Origin: a virus
IMG/VR virus record: IMGVR_UViG_3300031726_000004
Coordinates: 1 to 62,293 of that record
Direction: 5' to 3' (one strand)
DNA: 62,293 nucleotides
The stretch's first letter is position 1. The number at the start of each line of letters is the position of its first letter. Positions 18,818 to 28,134 of the stretch are shown here, in pieces. The translations under genes were made by a program, and so were the position numbers. Below the pieces are notes generated by a model that saw only the letters and a list, made by a program, of their open reading frames with translations, was not told the origin of the DNA and did not search any database.

Positions 18818-19186
18818 TTAGCGAACGATAATCCCGACCGTTGCAAGCGCTGCAATGGCGGCTGTCTTCTGTCCCGCGTCGGCAGTGCCGAAATTGAGAA
18901 CCTTGCCGTTGACTTCAGCATCGCGCACGATACAGGCAATGCTCTTGTTCACTTCGCCCACACCTGTCGTGATCGAATAGAGCGCGATGGCCGTTGGCGT
19001 CTGCGATCCATCGGCCGCCGCTGGCGCATACTTCACGATCGCGCCGCCCGTGGTAACCTTCGCAATCAGATCACCAGCCGTGATGGTTTGCGAAGCGCCA
19101 ATGGTGACGTTAGCACGCGACCGTTGCCCATTCGCTTCAGACAGAATGAAGCTAGCGGCAGGCCGCCCTTCGTTGACTGCTACCAT
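18818..19186 (-). CDS. Head decoration protein (lambda gpD-like)
   Basis: The 122-residue protein is an HDPD-type capsid stabiliser. The pattern AGDLIAKVTTGGAIVKY, then TAIALYSITTG and an Ala-rich C-terminus ending AALATVGIIVR is that of lambda gpD. Trimers cap the three-fold sites of the expanded capsid. It is followed by a 95-base gap before the capsid gene. Confidence 0.9.
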   Translation of the reverse strand: MVAVNEGRPAASFILSEANGQRSRANVTIGASQTITAGDLIAKVTTGGAIVKYAPAAADGSQTPTAIALYSITTGVGEVNKSIACIVRDAEVNGKVLNFGTADAGQKTAAIAALATVGIIVR

Positions 19187-19221
19187 ATCAAAATCCTCCT
19201 GTTGACTTCATGTCCCGACAT

Positions 19222-19593
19222 TCAATGCGATGACGGCAGCGTCGCGCCGACCCGCGCTAGCGACGACCGCCAACTAGCCTTTGGATCGGGCCGCGTCTCG
19301 GTACCACCGAGATCAAACGACAACGGAGCCGCTGACCTCTCCGCAATCGTTGGCCCCGTTGCCGTCAATGTCGCGACCACTGCAACCGGCAACGTTGCCA
19401 GCAATGATTTCGCCTCATCCACCGACAGCGAAGTTTTCAACGCAAGATTTTGCGCCTGCGGCTCACGCCCTTTGGCTTCCTCGCATGTCAGGATTGCAGT
19501 GATCCGCGCTTGCGCGGCTGCGGCACCTTCGGCGCGAATGGCGGATGCATCGACTTGAGTCGTAGCGGCGATCTCTGCGGGATTTGCATTCAT
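19222..19593 (-). CDS. Nested internal start: scaffolding protein (Nu3-like)
   Basis: An in-frame ATG at 19593 (codon 311 of the protease gene) is preceded by CGGAG eight bases upstream. It would produce a 123-residue, Ala/Glu-rich helical protein starting MNANPAEIAATTQ. Lambda makes its scaffold Nu3 from the same kind of internal start in gene C. The initiation signal is visible; the product is inferred. Confidence 0.6.
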   Translation of the reverse strand: MNANPAEIAATTQVDASAIRAEGAAAAQARITAILTCEEAKGREPQAQNLALKTSLSVDEAKSLLATLPVAVVATLTATGPTIAERSAAPLSFDLGGTETRPDPKASWRSSLARVGATLPSSH

Positions 19594-20523
19594 GGTCAGT
19601 CTCCGTTGGTTGCTGCGGGTTGAAGCCGACAGACGCGAAAGCGTTTCGGCAAACGTGCCGACACGATCGGCAAGGCCTTTTGCCTCGGCCTCGGCACCAA
19701 TGAAGGTGTCTGCCTCGGTGGCCCGGATCATATCGTTAGTAAGCGACGGCCTGCCGGCTGAAACCGTCTCCACGAAACGATCATAAAACGTATTGACGTC
19801 CCGTTGCAGCGCGGCCTTCACGTCCTCGGACAATGGCCCGAACGGATTGCCGTCAACCTTGTGCGCGCCCGCAAAAATCAGCGTCGGCGTGCGTCCCTTG
19901 TTTTTCAATTCCTGGGATTGGTCCATATGCATCATCACAACGCCGATCGAACCGGTGATCGATGTCGGTGACACCACGATCTCAGTTGCGGCGCTGGCGA
20001 GACCGTAAGCAGCGCTTGCGGCCATATCGTTGACAAGCGCGGTGATCGGTTTGATTTGCCGGGATGCCATGATCTGTTGCGCAAGCGCAAACATCCCCAT
20101 TGCTTCGCCGCCCGGACTATCAATATCGAGCATGATTGCTGCAACGTTCGGATCGGCAATCGCAGCCGCGATTTGCACCCCGAGCCCTTCATAAGACGTA
20201 AACCCCGAACTGTCCTCACCAATGAAAGCGCCACGATTGATCAACGTGCCAATTACCGGGATCACGGCAACACCGTTCGCCACGTTGTAAAGCACCTCAA
20301 GCAAGCGCCCGCGTTCATCGGTCGGGCCGGTTGGATCACCGACCAAACGGTTGCCGGTTGGCCTGATCTGCTTGAAGGCGTCCGGTATGCCGGCGAGATC
20401 AATCGACGTCGGATCAAACCCGATACGCTCGCCTAGCACCGCCGCAATCACACATGCCTTGTAACGATGAATGAACAACGGTCGTCCGAGAACGCGATCG
20501 GCGACATGAGATAGATACGTCAT
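19222..20523 (-). CDS. Prohead protease (S49/SppA family) fused to scaffold
   Basis: The 433-residue protein starts at ATG 20523, overlapping the upstream stop (ATGA). Residues 80-290 are an S49 peptidase of the lambda gpC type: IMLDIDSPGGEAMGM forms the oxyanion region and NDMAASAAYGLAS holds the nucleophile Ser170. A lysine in FAGAHKVDG, about residue 223, fits the catalytic base. The C-terminal 123 residues are Ala-rich and helical and are probably the scaffold. It cleaves scaffold and portal during prohead maturation. Confidence 0.92.
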   Translation of the reverse strand: MTYLSHVADRVLGRPLFIHRYKACVIAAVLGERIGFDPTSIDLAGIPDAFKQIRPTGNRLVGDPTGPTDERGRLLEVLYNVANGVAVIPVIGTLINRGAFIGEDSSGFTSYEGLGVQIAAAIADPNVAAIMLDIDSPGGEAMGMFALAQQIMASRQIKPITALVNDMAASAAYGLASAATEIVVSPTSITGSIGVVMMHMDQSQELKNKGRTPTLIFAGAHKVDGNPFGPLSEDVKAALQRDVNTFYDRFVETVSAGRPSLTNDMIRATEADTFIGAEAEAKGLADRVGTFAETLSRLSASTRSNQRRLTMNANPAEIAATTQVDASAIRAEGAAAAQARITAILTCEEAKGREPQAQNLALKTSLSVDEAKSLLATLPVAVVATLTATGPTIAERSAAPLSFDLGGTETRPDPKASWRSSLARVGATLPSSH

Positions 20524-21140
20524 CGCAGCCCTCGCGAGTAGGAACCAAGCTTCATTGCAAAGCGATAGGGTTTGCTGCCCGGTGTCTGACGCTGGCACGC
20601 GGCTTCGAGCCGCACGATTTCATCACTCAAGGTATCGATATCGGGTGTTGCATATTGCACTTCCCGATCAGAAAATCGCACGCGAATGACGCCAGCGCCG
20701 CCGATCAACTGATAGTAAGCCGCCCGCAACGCGGTAGCTGCGGCGCAAGGATCATCATAATCGACCACGGCCGGATCAACGGGCGTGTATCCCGTCAAGC
20801 TCGGCACGTCTGTGACTTCGATCAGTCCAACGGCTTGCGTTGCGACCGTGCCGTCTTTCATCGTAAGGCGCAAGATATCCTGATAGAGACCCTTGACGAT
20901 CGTCGCGGACTTGGCCGCATCGATTTTGATCAACAACAGCCCGTTGACCTGATCAATGATTTCAATGCCGTCATCAAGAGATGCGCTCAACACTTCCGTG
21001 CTATCCGCACCGTTCAATTGCCATTGAACACTTGCGACCATCGATAGATCGATCGCATTGCCGTGCACATCCGAACACGCCGCATTGATGGACCACGTGT
21101 CACCAATGATGAACGTGAATTTCTGATGCACCGCTGTCAT
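20520..21140 (-). CDS. gpW-like head-tail joining protein with N-terminal beta domain
   Basis: This 206-residue protein looks like a fusion. Residues 1 to about 105 form a beta-sandwich-like region (FTFIIGDTWSINAACSDVHG, VASVQWQLNG, DILRLTMKDGTVA), similar in pattern to N-terminal domains of receptor-binding and baseplate proteins. Residues about 130-190 (CAAATALRAAYYQLIGG, YATPDIDTLSDEIVRLEAAC) match lambda gpW, the plug that joins the head to the tail. Lambda gpW has only 68 residues. It overlaps the SPRY gene and the protease gene by four bases each. Confidence 0.75.
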   Translation of the reverse strand: MTAVHQKFTFIIGDTWSINAACSDVHGNAIDLSMVASVQWQLNGADSTEVLSASLDDGIEIIDQVNGLLLIKIDAAKSATIVKGLYQDILRLTMKDGTVATQAVGLIEVTDVPSLTGYTPVDPAVVDYDDPCAAATALRAAYYQLIGGAGVIRVRFSDREVQYATPDIDTLSDEIVRLEAACQRQTPGSKPYRFAMKLGSYSRGLR

Positions 21141-23722
21141 GAAGACATGCCCCGAATGGAATTGCTCATCACCCGGCCTCGGATAACCGCGTTATCCCTG
21201 CCGCCAACAATCGTCGCACCAGTTTGCGATCCTTTGACCACGCGCGCGAAGCGCAAGTGAAACAAGTGCCCCGCCAATCGGCTTCCCAGCACCTGAAACT
21301 CTGCGGCATCGACAGCGAAGTGATACCGAAAACCAATCTTATAGAAATCGGACGCGCCGCTATCGAGCCGAAACACACGTGATTGAGCGGCTAGCCTAGC
21401 CATATATCTCGCTGATAAGCCAGATGTGCCAGTCACAAACGCGCCCGCGCCAAGGCTCAGTGACAACGCCCTGACTGTCGTATTGCCAGCCACCGAGTAG
21501 TGCGCATGATCACAGACAAGACCACGGCCAACCCGCCAACTCACTGACTGTCCCGTGACACCGCCAGCCCGGCCACCGCCAGATATCACGCGGTGCATGC
21601 CCAACACCGCAACTAATCCAGTGGCCGCTATCACTCCGGTCTGACACACCAGTGAATAGACACTGACCTTGGTCAAAGACACAGGATTGCCGATTAGACC
21701 ATACGATGCGATCGACGCCACCGACGAACGCCTGATAGCGATATTGCCAGCGACCACCGTGAAGCCGCCGTCGTCAAGTGACTTTCGCAATCTGCGAGCC
21801 GTGGCACCACCGAATAGAAGGTATGCACCACCAAAAGCAGCAATGCGATGATGACTTACACCCGCTTGCGGCGAACCAATAAGATCAATCGAGCCGCTGT
21901 CGGCGGCAATGCGCAGATGCGCCACAAGTGGACGCACCCCGCAATGAAATGAAGCCGTCTCACATGACAGGCGCAACGACAGTCGCGTATTCAAGCCAGC
22001 GATGTTGAATGCACCGCACGACGCGACGCGCGATAGCGAACGCGGAATTGACCCACCATTGATCGCGAACGCGCCGACCTCGCTGTGATTGACGTGATTG
22101 CGCGCAATCCTGAAAACGACATCATAGCCAACAACACCAAATGTGCCGCGCGCGGCACAGCAACTCAATCGACGCGACGTTGACGAAACGACAACAGAGA
22201 CATGACCAACCGCTGCTAGCCTGCGCATTGATCGCGCTGCATTCACGCCGTGAAGCGCAATCGCGCCTGTCGAACACGGCATTTTGTATTGCCGCAACGA
22301 AACCGCAACCCCGGTCACGGCGAATGACTGCCCGTCGCAGACTAGACGATTTCGCTTCAGCGTTCCTACACCAACCGCCGCCAACGCAAACGCACCACCC
22401 TCCGCAACCACCTTCAACGCGGGTGCCGCAACGCCATACCAGTTCGAAAACCCGACGGGTGGAGGATAGCTAAACGGGACGGTGCCAGTGTTGATTGTCG
22501 CTGATGCACCAACAGTGTCAGCCAAGAAAAATGGTAGAAACGGCTTTGCAACAACACGAGTAGACCAAGGCACGCCACCAACACCAGTTGCCGGATCGGC
22601 ATTGACATCGTTGTTCCAAAGGCCGCCATCGACTCGAAACCAGAACGTTCGCGAAGCGGCGTCAAGAGCGATATCAACCGTTCCTAGTGATGCGACAGCA
22701 ATCGGCCGCGACGCTATCCCGGTCCATGAAACGAAATAACCAGCGCCGCTATCAATCCAAAATGCTGACCCCGGCGTCAAATTGTCCGGATCATAGTCAG
22801 ACGTCAACCACCGCAAACCACAGATCATTCCGCTTTCGGAATGAAACGACAGAAACCATTTGCCCGTGGCAGGACAGCTATCAACGCCCGAAATGCAGGC
22901 AGGCGCTTCCGTTACAACTACTTTGCGATTGTTGTCCGACAGCGTGCAGTTGCCGCCATTGCCGCTCCAACCTCCCGAAACAGGCGTGAAAATCCGGCTT
23001 AACAAGCGTGCCGACTTCGCGCCATATAACGCCAACGACGCGCCATCACATCGAAGCTGATACCCCTTACCGATCGCAGCGTCACCAGCCTGCAAGCTGA
23101 ATACGCCACCTTGCACGGGCAGACTAGGCGGCGGGGGAGCGTACCAACTTGAAAACCCAACGGGAGGCGGATAGGTGAATGCCTCGGTGCCCGTGTTGAG
23201 CGTGATGAAGTTGCCGTCAGCTTCCAAATATAGAAATGGCAAAAAGAGTGGAGACCCGCTCACCCATGGAGAAAGGTCATAACCTCCAATGCCGGTTGCT
23301 GGGTTAGCTGTAGTAAGCGGTTTCCTATTCCATAGCTTGTTGTCAGCCCGCGCCCAGAACAACTTGGCATCGAGATCGATAGCCAAATCGCAAATGCTGC
23401 CCGCGACCATCGCAGCGCAACCCGGCCCCCCAACTGAAGCACCAGCCCAGCGATAAAGGCCACTGGTTCCGATTTGGATAGCATTATCGGGAGGGTTTTG
23501 ATCGATCGACGCCGACAAGTCAGCGCGCAACAATCCAAACATATTAGCGCCAGTCTGACCGATCGTGAACGAAAGAAAACGCTTCCCGGTTGATTGGCCA
23601 TTCGTTGCAGTGATGGTCATCGGCCACGTGACACACGTTGCCGTTCGATCTCCGTTGGATAGAGCAACCACGCCGGTACGAACGTCGGAGCTATTCCAAC
23701 CGCCGTCTATCGCGCCGGTCAT
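21137..23722 (-). CDS. Tandem SPRY-domain protein with long beta-repeat array
   Basis: This 861-residue protein has two SPRY/B30.2-like domains, about residues 5-190 and 241-430. Each has GKRFLSF or GKWFLSF, an LAIDLDAKLFWARAD or IALDAASRTFWFRVD strand, N-P-A-T-G and a closing TYPPPVGFSSWY or SYPPPVGFSNWY. A short repeat segment lies between them. From about residue 436 to 850 there are some 18 units of 20-24 residues, each with a pattern like Leu-x-x-x-x-Gly-x-Phe-x-x-x-Gly. It lies between head genes, so it may be a head or neck fibre; SPRY folds usually bind proteins. Cysteines are frequent in the array. Confidence 0.8.
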   Translation of the reverse strand: MTGAIDGGWNSSDVRTGVVALSNGDRTATCVTWPMTITATNGQSTGKRFLSFTIGQTGANMFGLLRADLSASIDQNPPDNAIQIGTSGLYRWAGASVGGPGCAAMVAGSICDLAIDLDAKLFWARADNKLWNRKPLTTANPATGIGGYDLSPWVSGSPLFLPFLYLEADGNFITLNTGTEAFTYPPPVGFSSWYAPPPPSLPVQGGVFSLQAGDAAIGKGYQLRCDGASLALYGAKSARLLSRIFTPVSGGWSGNGGNCTLSDNNRKVVVTEAPACISGVDSCPATGKWFLSFHSESGMICGLRWLTSDYDPDNLTPGSAFWIDSGAGYFVSWTGIASRPIAVASLGTVDIALDAASRTFWFRVDGGLWNNDVNADPATGVGGVPWSTRVVAKPFLPFFLADTVGASATINTGTVPFSYPPPVGFSNWYGVAAPALKVVAEGGAFALAAVGVGTLKRNRLVCDGQSFAVTGVAVSLRQYKMPCSTGAIALHGVNAARSMRRLAAVGHVSVVVSSTSRRLSCCAARGTFGVVGYDVVFRIARNHVNHSEVGAFAINGGSIPRSLSRVASCGAFNIAGLNTRLSLRLSCETASFHCGVRPLVAHLRIAADSGSIDLIGSPQAGVSHHRIAAFGGAYLLFGGATARRLRKSLDDGGFTVVAGNIAIRRSSVASIASYGLIGNPVSLTKVSVYSLVCQTGVIAATGLVAVLGMHRVISGGGRAGGVTGQSVSWRVGRGLVCDHAHYSVAGNTTVRALSLSLGAGAFVTGTSGLSARYMARLAAQSRVFRLDSGASDFYKIGFRYHFAVDAAEFQVLGSRLAGHLFHLRFARVVKGSQTGATIVGGRDNAVIRGRVMSNSIRGMSS

Positions 23723-23729
23723 TGGCTAA

Positions 23730-23996
23730 CTACCCGAACCGCGCGCCGACCGCGCCTTGCTCGGCGAGCATGTGAAAGTGTTTGCCTCCTGGCTGTCGCG
23801 TGACCTCACGCGCGCGCGAGCGATAGCCTCTGCACCACATTTGCACAAAGGCCTCCGCTACTTCAGGTGTCATCACGTTTGCGGCGATCTGCTCATGCGC
23901 AGCACCGTTGCCGTGCACGATGTAGAGGTTGCGGCTTTCAGGTTCCCACGCGAAACCGAAATTCAGATCGGGCGCAATCATTCTCAAGACAGCCAT
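23730..23996 (-). CDS. Hypothetical protein next to portal cluster
   Basis: The 88-residue protein starts MAVLRMIAPDLNFGFAWEPE; a G-rich stretch precedes ATG 23996, while a TTG at 24017 would overlap the neighbour. It has a mixed alpha/beta pattern with LYIVHGNGAAHEQIAANVMT and no transmembrane segment. Function unknown; location between the portal and SPRY genes suggests a virion or assembly role. Confidence 0.6.
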   Translation of the reverse strand: MAVLRMIAPDLNFGFAWEPESRNLYIVHGNGAAHEQIAANVMTPEVAEAFVQMWCRGYRSRAREVTRQPGGKHFHMLAEQGAVGARFG

Positions 23997-24013
23997 GATG
24001 ACCCCCACACGTT

Positions 24014-24433
24014 TCAACCCAACGTCAACACGCCATTGGCCTGATCAAAGTCGATGGTGAATGTCTCGGTGTTGGCCAACGTAACATCCGAGCCGTATTC
24101 CCACCAACCTATCAAAGGATCGAGAGGTGTGGCCGGCGTGTCGTTGAAAAGCACGACCGTACCGAACGGAGCGACCGCACCCGATGCCGTCAACACCAAG
24201 TCTTGCAGGATCAACTTCGCAATTCCTGCGGTCTGCCCGAATGATGTCAACGTCGGCACGCGCGCCGACAAGTTGGTATAGGCAATCTGTGTGAGGTTGC
24301 CGAGAATGGTGTTAGTGGCAACCGGCTTGTTCGCCGCCGCCGTCAACGCGACAGTGAGCGCACCAGTTGCGAGATTGTGCACACCCTTGCCGACGTCTTC
24401 GACAAACGAATTGATCTTGTTGAATGCAGCCAT
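24014..24433 (-). CDS. Structural protein of head fibre cluster
   Basis: The 139-residue protein begins MAAFNKINSFVEDVGKGVHN, a start shared by a group of phage structural proteins that often accompany fibre genes. It continues with a beta-rich part (LTVALTAAANKPVATNT, VVLFNDTPATPLDPLIG, FTIDFDQANGVLTLG). Together with the SPRY protein and the gpW fusion it forms a three-gene insertion in the lambda-type head module. Function is inferred from position. Confidence 0.65.
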   Translation of the reverse strand: MAAFNKINSFVEDVGKGVHNLATGALTVALTAAANKPVATNTILGNLTQIAYTNLSARVPTLTSFGQTAGIAKLILQDLVLTASGAVAPFGTVVLFNDTPATPLDPLIGWWEYGSDVTLANTETFTIDFDQANGVLTLG

Positions 24434-24452
24434 GGTGATCGTCTCCTAATTG

Positions 24453-26093
24453 TTATGCTTGCGCTTTGTCGCCGTCTTGGCTTCCAGATGAAGCACCACC
24501 GAACCCCGATGGTGGTTTGGGTGGAGGCGGTTCGGGCAAACCCAATTTCTTGCGCATCGCCATTTCGCGCTGGCGCTGCTCATAGATGTCTTCCCAATCC
24601 TCACCCATTTCGGCGCAAATCCATTCGTCAGTTAGCACGCCCATGCCCTTCAGGGTCTCAACGGCGGTAGCGAATTTCTGATCATCGGCTTGCGGTCTTG
24701 CCGGGCCTCGCCAATGCGAGCGCGACGCCGCCGCACGATTGGCGAGATAGCCGGCAACTCCACCGGGGAAAGTAATCCAGCCGTTTTCGATTTCTTCCTC
24801 AAGCCAACTTTCGAAGATCGCTTGCAGGAACGGCGACAGGATGTGAGCGCGACGATAAATCGTCATCATCCACATTTCGGCCCCGGCCATGCGAACGGAC
24901 GAATACGTTGCGCCGCTATAGTCTCCGGTCAGTTGCTCCACAGTGATGCCAAGACAGCGCGCGATCTCGCGTAGCAGGAAGCGCACAAAGGCTTCATAAG
25001 TGTCGTTCGGATGTTGGCTGGCGTTGAAATTCAGTTCGTCACCGGGCGCAAGATGCGCGATCTTGCCATGTGATCCGAGATCGATCTGTGTCGCGTCATA
25101 CCAGCCGGCGCGCATTTCAAGCATGGCTTCCAACGGCGAGCCCGGCACGCCCGTACTTGATGCCGACACCTGTTGCTCGGCCAAATCCTGAAACGCTTGC
25201 AACACCGCCTCAGTAGGTTCGGGCGATTTAATTGTCGCGGCGAAGATCGCTTGAATGAGCGCCGCTGTGAGTGTCGCATCAGCTAGTTGATCGAACTGCT
25301 TGACCACCTTGAGCGCTGGCGTGATCGGCGGTATCCCGCGCAATTGTCCGGGCATGCCGTCGAACACATGAATGATATTCGGTCGTCCAAATCGATCGCG
25401 CGCGGGCACGTCGGTATAGGCACCGAGCGGAAACATGTTGCGCACATAGGGTGCTTGCAACATGCGATAGCCAACCGGGAAGCCATAGGCATCCCTGAAT
25501 ACGCCCTGCACCAAACCGCGATCGATCTCGGTATCTTGCGACAACCGATGCGGCGGCAACATCTGCACCTTGGTGCCGTACTGATTGAACGACCGCTTTA
25601 GATACGGCAGGCCGGCGAGAATTTCACCGTAGCAAAACCACGTTCGCATACCTTGCGCCGTCATCTTGCCGACCGAAGACTTGCCTTCGATATCGCATTC
25701 GAGTGCGTTATCTGCCCAGCCTTCCCAACGTCGTTCAACCGTGCGCGCCCATGCTTGCGCAGTCTCTTGCGTCCAACCGAGCCCTTGCGCATCCGGCCGC
25801 GACGATAGCCGCAGACCCGGCCCCACCGTCATCACCACGGCCTGATCAATGCCACCTGAAACAAAACCAGAATTTTGCACGGTGTCGATCGCACGCGAGG
25901 CGGCAATCACATAAGCCTGTCGCACATCGTCGGAAGCCTCGCGCAAGGCAGGCCGCCACGAATGAAAGAACGGCGAGACATCGCCCTTCATGTAGGTTGC
26001 GCCGATCCGCTTGCGCGGCGCGTCAGCCTTCGCAGGCACCGCGCGGCGCACCGCTTTCTTGACCGGTGCCTTGCGCGATGTCTTTGCGGCCAT
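24453..26093 (-). CDS. Portal protein (lambda gpB-like)
   Basis: The 546-residue protein is a lambda-type portal: RRWEGWADNALECDIEGKSS, MRTWFCYGEILAGLPYLKRS, VQMLPPHRLSQ and a YSSVRMAGAEMWMM segment in the stem-wing region are typical. It forms the dodecameric ring through which DNA enters. A Lys/Arg-rich extension at residues 1-30 (TSRKAPVKKAVRRAVPAK) may contact DNA or scaffold. The C-terminus is Pro/Gly-rich. Confidence 0.95.
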   Translation of the reverse strand: MAAKTSRKAPVKKAVRRAVPAKADAPRKRIGATYMKGDVSPFFHSWRPALREASDDVRQAYVIAASRAIDTVQNSGFVSGGIDQAVVMTVGPGLRLSSRPDAQGLGWTQETAQAWARTVERRWEGWADNALECDIEGKSSVGKMTAQGMRTWFCYGEILAGLPYLKRSFNQYGTKVQMLPPHRLSQDTEIDRGLVQGVFRDAYGFPVGYRMLQAPYVRNMFPLGAYTDVPARDRFGRPNIIHVFDGMPGQLRGIPPITPALKVVKQFDQLADATLTAALIQAIFAATIKSPEPTEAVLQAFQDLAEQQVSASSTGVPGSPLEAMLEMRAGWYDATQIDLGSHGKIAHLAPGDELNFNASQHPNDTYEAFVRFLLREIARCLGITVEQLTGDYSGATYSSVRMAGAEMWMMTIYRRAHILSPFLQAIFESWLEEEIENGWITFPGGVAGYLANRAAASRSHWRGPARPQADDQKFATAVETLKGMGVLTDEWICAEMGEDWEDIYEQRQREMAMRKKLGLPEPPPPKPPSGFGGASSGSQDGDKAQA

Positions 26094-26100
26094 CTGATCT

Positions 26101-28134
26101 CTATCTGTTGTTGAACCGCGACGCGAACCCGCTCATGCGTTTGCGCAACTCAGTGTTGGGTGCTGGCACCAATGGCGGTTGAGGCGCTGGCGTTACTTCG
26201 AATGTCTCTGCCTCTGGCACGTCGATGACCTCGGTGAAGTCATCATCGATCCGGCGCTTGGCACCGAGCGGAATTTTTTGCACAGCCAGCATATGCCCGG
26301 CCGCTTCGTTCATCGCCTCGCAATCAAGGTAATGATTGCGCCGCGACACCGCGACCCATACCGGTTTGCCGGTTGGCGACAGCTTGCGGGTTTCGGAAGC
26401 AAGCTGTTTCAGATAATCGTCACTGGCATCGGCCGCTAACAGAAACCCGCCAGCCTGATCTTGTGGCCACGCCAAGCGCTCATGCAGACGTTGTTTCCAG
26501 AAATCAGTATCGAGCCGCACCAATTCCAACTGCACCGGCATGCGTTGACCTGGCACTGTCATCTTTGCCTTGCCGCGCATCACCGGCGCTGACAACGTGC
26601 TGTAGCCTTTGGTTGGCTTGACGAAACGACGGAAGCGCCGCGCGAACTCATAGACGACGTTTGCCGGCCCTTCGTTCGGCTTGTTCACGCGGAAACCCGA
26701 GTCGATCAAGCACAACGCGATATGCAAACCACCATAGGCATCGAGTAACACGCTTGAGAGATCGCCCCACACTTCCGGTTCATTGGTGAAGCCTGCAATT
26801 TCTCCGCTTTCGATCTGCCACGATGACGCGCGCTCGCCCCATCCTCGGATCGAATAAAAGAAACCGTTGCCCTGCACGTCAACCGCCGCAGTGAGCCGCA
26901 ACACTTCGATCGGCACTTCGCCGAACTTGTGCGGCATGCGACGACGCTTGTATGCGCGCCAATCATTCGCGCCGACACCACCCGGTGTGTATAACTCACC
27001 GAACCCGGCATTGATCGCGGTTTGCACCATGGCTTCATCGCCAATGGCAAACGCCTCGACATACGCGCGCACGCGTTCGCCGAACGTGACGAACGGCGAC
27101 GCCAGACCCGACACCCAAAACGAAATCGATGTCGCTTCAACCACGTCACCCGACACCACGCCATCGGGCGCGATGGTCTGACCGGGCGCGACGTAGCGCC
27201 CGCGCTCGTTCATGTCGGCCTTGTGCGCTTCCTCAATCACACCGCCGCAGCGCGGGCATTCCAGATGCGCGGTGTGTTCGGCTTCAATCGGTGTCGCGCC
27301 TTCCGGCCATCGCACGCATTCGAAACGTGGTACGAAATATTCGTCGCAGTGCGGACAAGGCCACGTCCAATGATGTCGCGACCCCTGTTGCCACAACCGC
27401 CAAATCGGGCTTTCGAGATCATCAGCCGGCGCGACATCCCAAAATCGCAAGCCGCTCAATTCATCGGTCACGATCTTGACCATCCCCCGACGACACGTTG
27501 ACGTCACAGCGCAAACGAAATCGGCGTAGGTGTCGCCGCGTCGTTCAACTAAGCCAAGCGGATCACCTTGCCCTTTGATGTTCGCCAACATCTCATCGTA
27601 TTCATCGACCAACGCCAACCCAGCCGGATCGGACTTCAACGCCGCCGATGATCCCGCATGCGCAAGACGAAGCGGGACACCGCCAATCACCTTGCGTGAT
27701 TTGGTCATCCGCTTGCCGCGCTGTACCTTGTTGGCCAACGACGGCGCGGAGTCGAGCAGCGCCATGATGCGCGGCTCTAACTGTTCGGTGATGAACAGTT
27801 GCGTCGGCGCGACAAACAGACACGGCACCGGCTTTTGATCGAGCCGTTGACCAATACAATCAAGCAAGGCTTCCGTTTTTCCCGATTGCGACGCGGTGAC
27901 GATGACAATGCGTTTCGCCGCGCCCGTCGCTATCGCCTTTTCGAACGGGATGACGTAGGGCGTAAGATGAACGTCACGCGGTCCCGGTACCGCCGCGCTC
28001 TGCGGGTAGGTTCGGTTTTGCTCCGCCCAAACCTCCGGTGAAAGCAGCCGCGATGGCTTCAGCAGTAGCGCGACCCTCTCCAACCATTCGCGCGCTCTCG
28101 GTCGCAGCATCGGCAAGGGTGTCGAGTATGTCAT
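26101..28134 (-). CDS. terL: Terminase large subunit (GpA type)
   Basis: The 677-residue packaging ATPase/nuclease of the lambda GpA family. Walker A is TASQSGKTE (residues 80-88) and Walker B is ALVDEYDE (174-181). A zinc-binding pair CPHC (260-263) and CPRC (293-296) lies in the middle region. The C-terminal nuclease domain begins near residue 390 (RLTAAVDVQGNGFFYSIRGW) with TAAVDVQ as a metal-binding strand. The N-terminal homology (LSPEVWAEQNRTYPQ) starts inside the small terminase gene, so the two genes truly overlap by more than 100 bases. Confidence 0.95.
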   Translation of the reverse strand: MTYSTPLPMLRPRAREWLERVALLLKPSRLLSPEVWAEQNRTYPQSAAVPGPRDVHLTPYVIPFEKAIATGAAKRIVIVTASQSGKTEALLDCIGQRLDQKPVPCLFVAPTQLFITEQLEPRIMALLDSAPSLANKVQRGKRMTKSRKVIGGVPLRLAHAGSSAALKSDPAGLALVDEYDEMLANIKGQGDPLGLVERRGDTYADFVCAVTSTCRRGMVKIVTDELSGLRFWDVAPADDLESPIWRLWQQGSRHHWTWPCPHCDEYFVPRFECVRWPEGATPIEAEHTAHLECPRCGGVIEEAHKADMNERGRYVAPGQTIAPDGVVSGDVVEATSISFWVSGLASPFVTFGERVRAYVEAFAIGDEAMVQTAINAGFGELYTPGGVGANDWRAYKRRRMPHKFGEVPIEVLRLTAAVDVQGNGFFYSIRGWGERASSWQIESGEIAGFTNEPEVWGDLSSVLLDAYGGLHIALCLIDSGFRVNKPNEGPANVVYEFARRFRRFVKPTKGYSTLSAPVMRGKAKMTVPGQRMPVQLELVRLDTDFWKQRLHERLAWPQDQAGGFLLAADASDDYLKQLASETRKLSPTGKPVWVAVSRRNHYLDCEAMNEAAGHMLAVQKIPLGAKRRIDDDFTEVIDVPEAETFEVTPAPQPPLVPAPNTELRKRMSGFASRFNNR

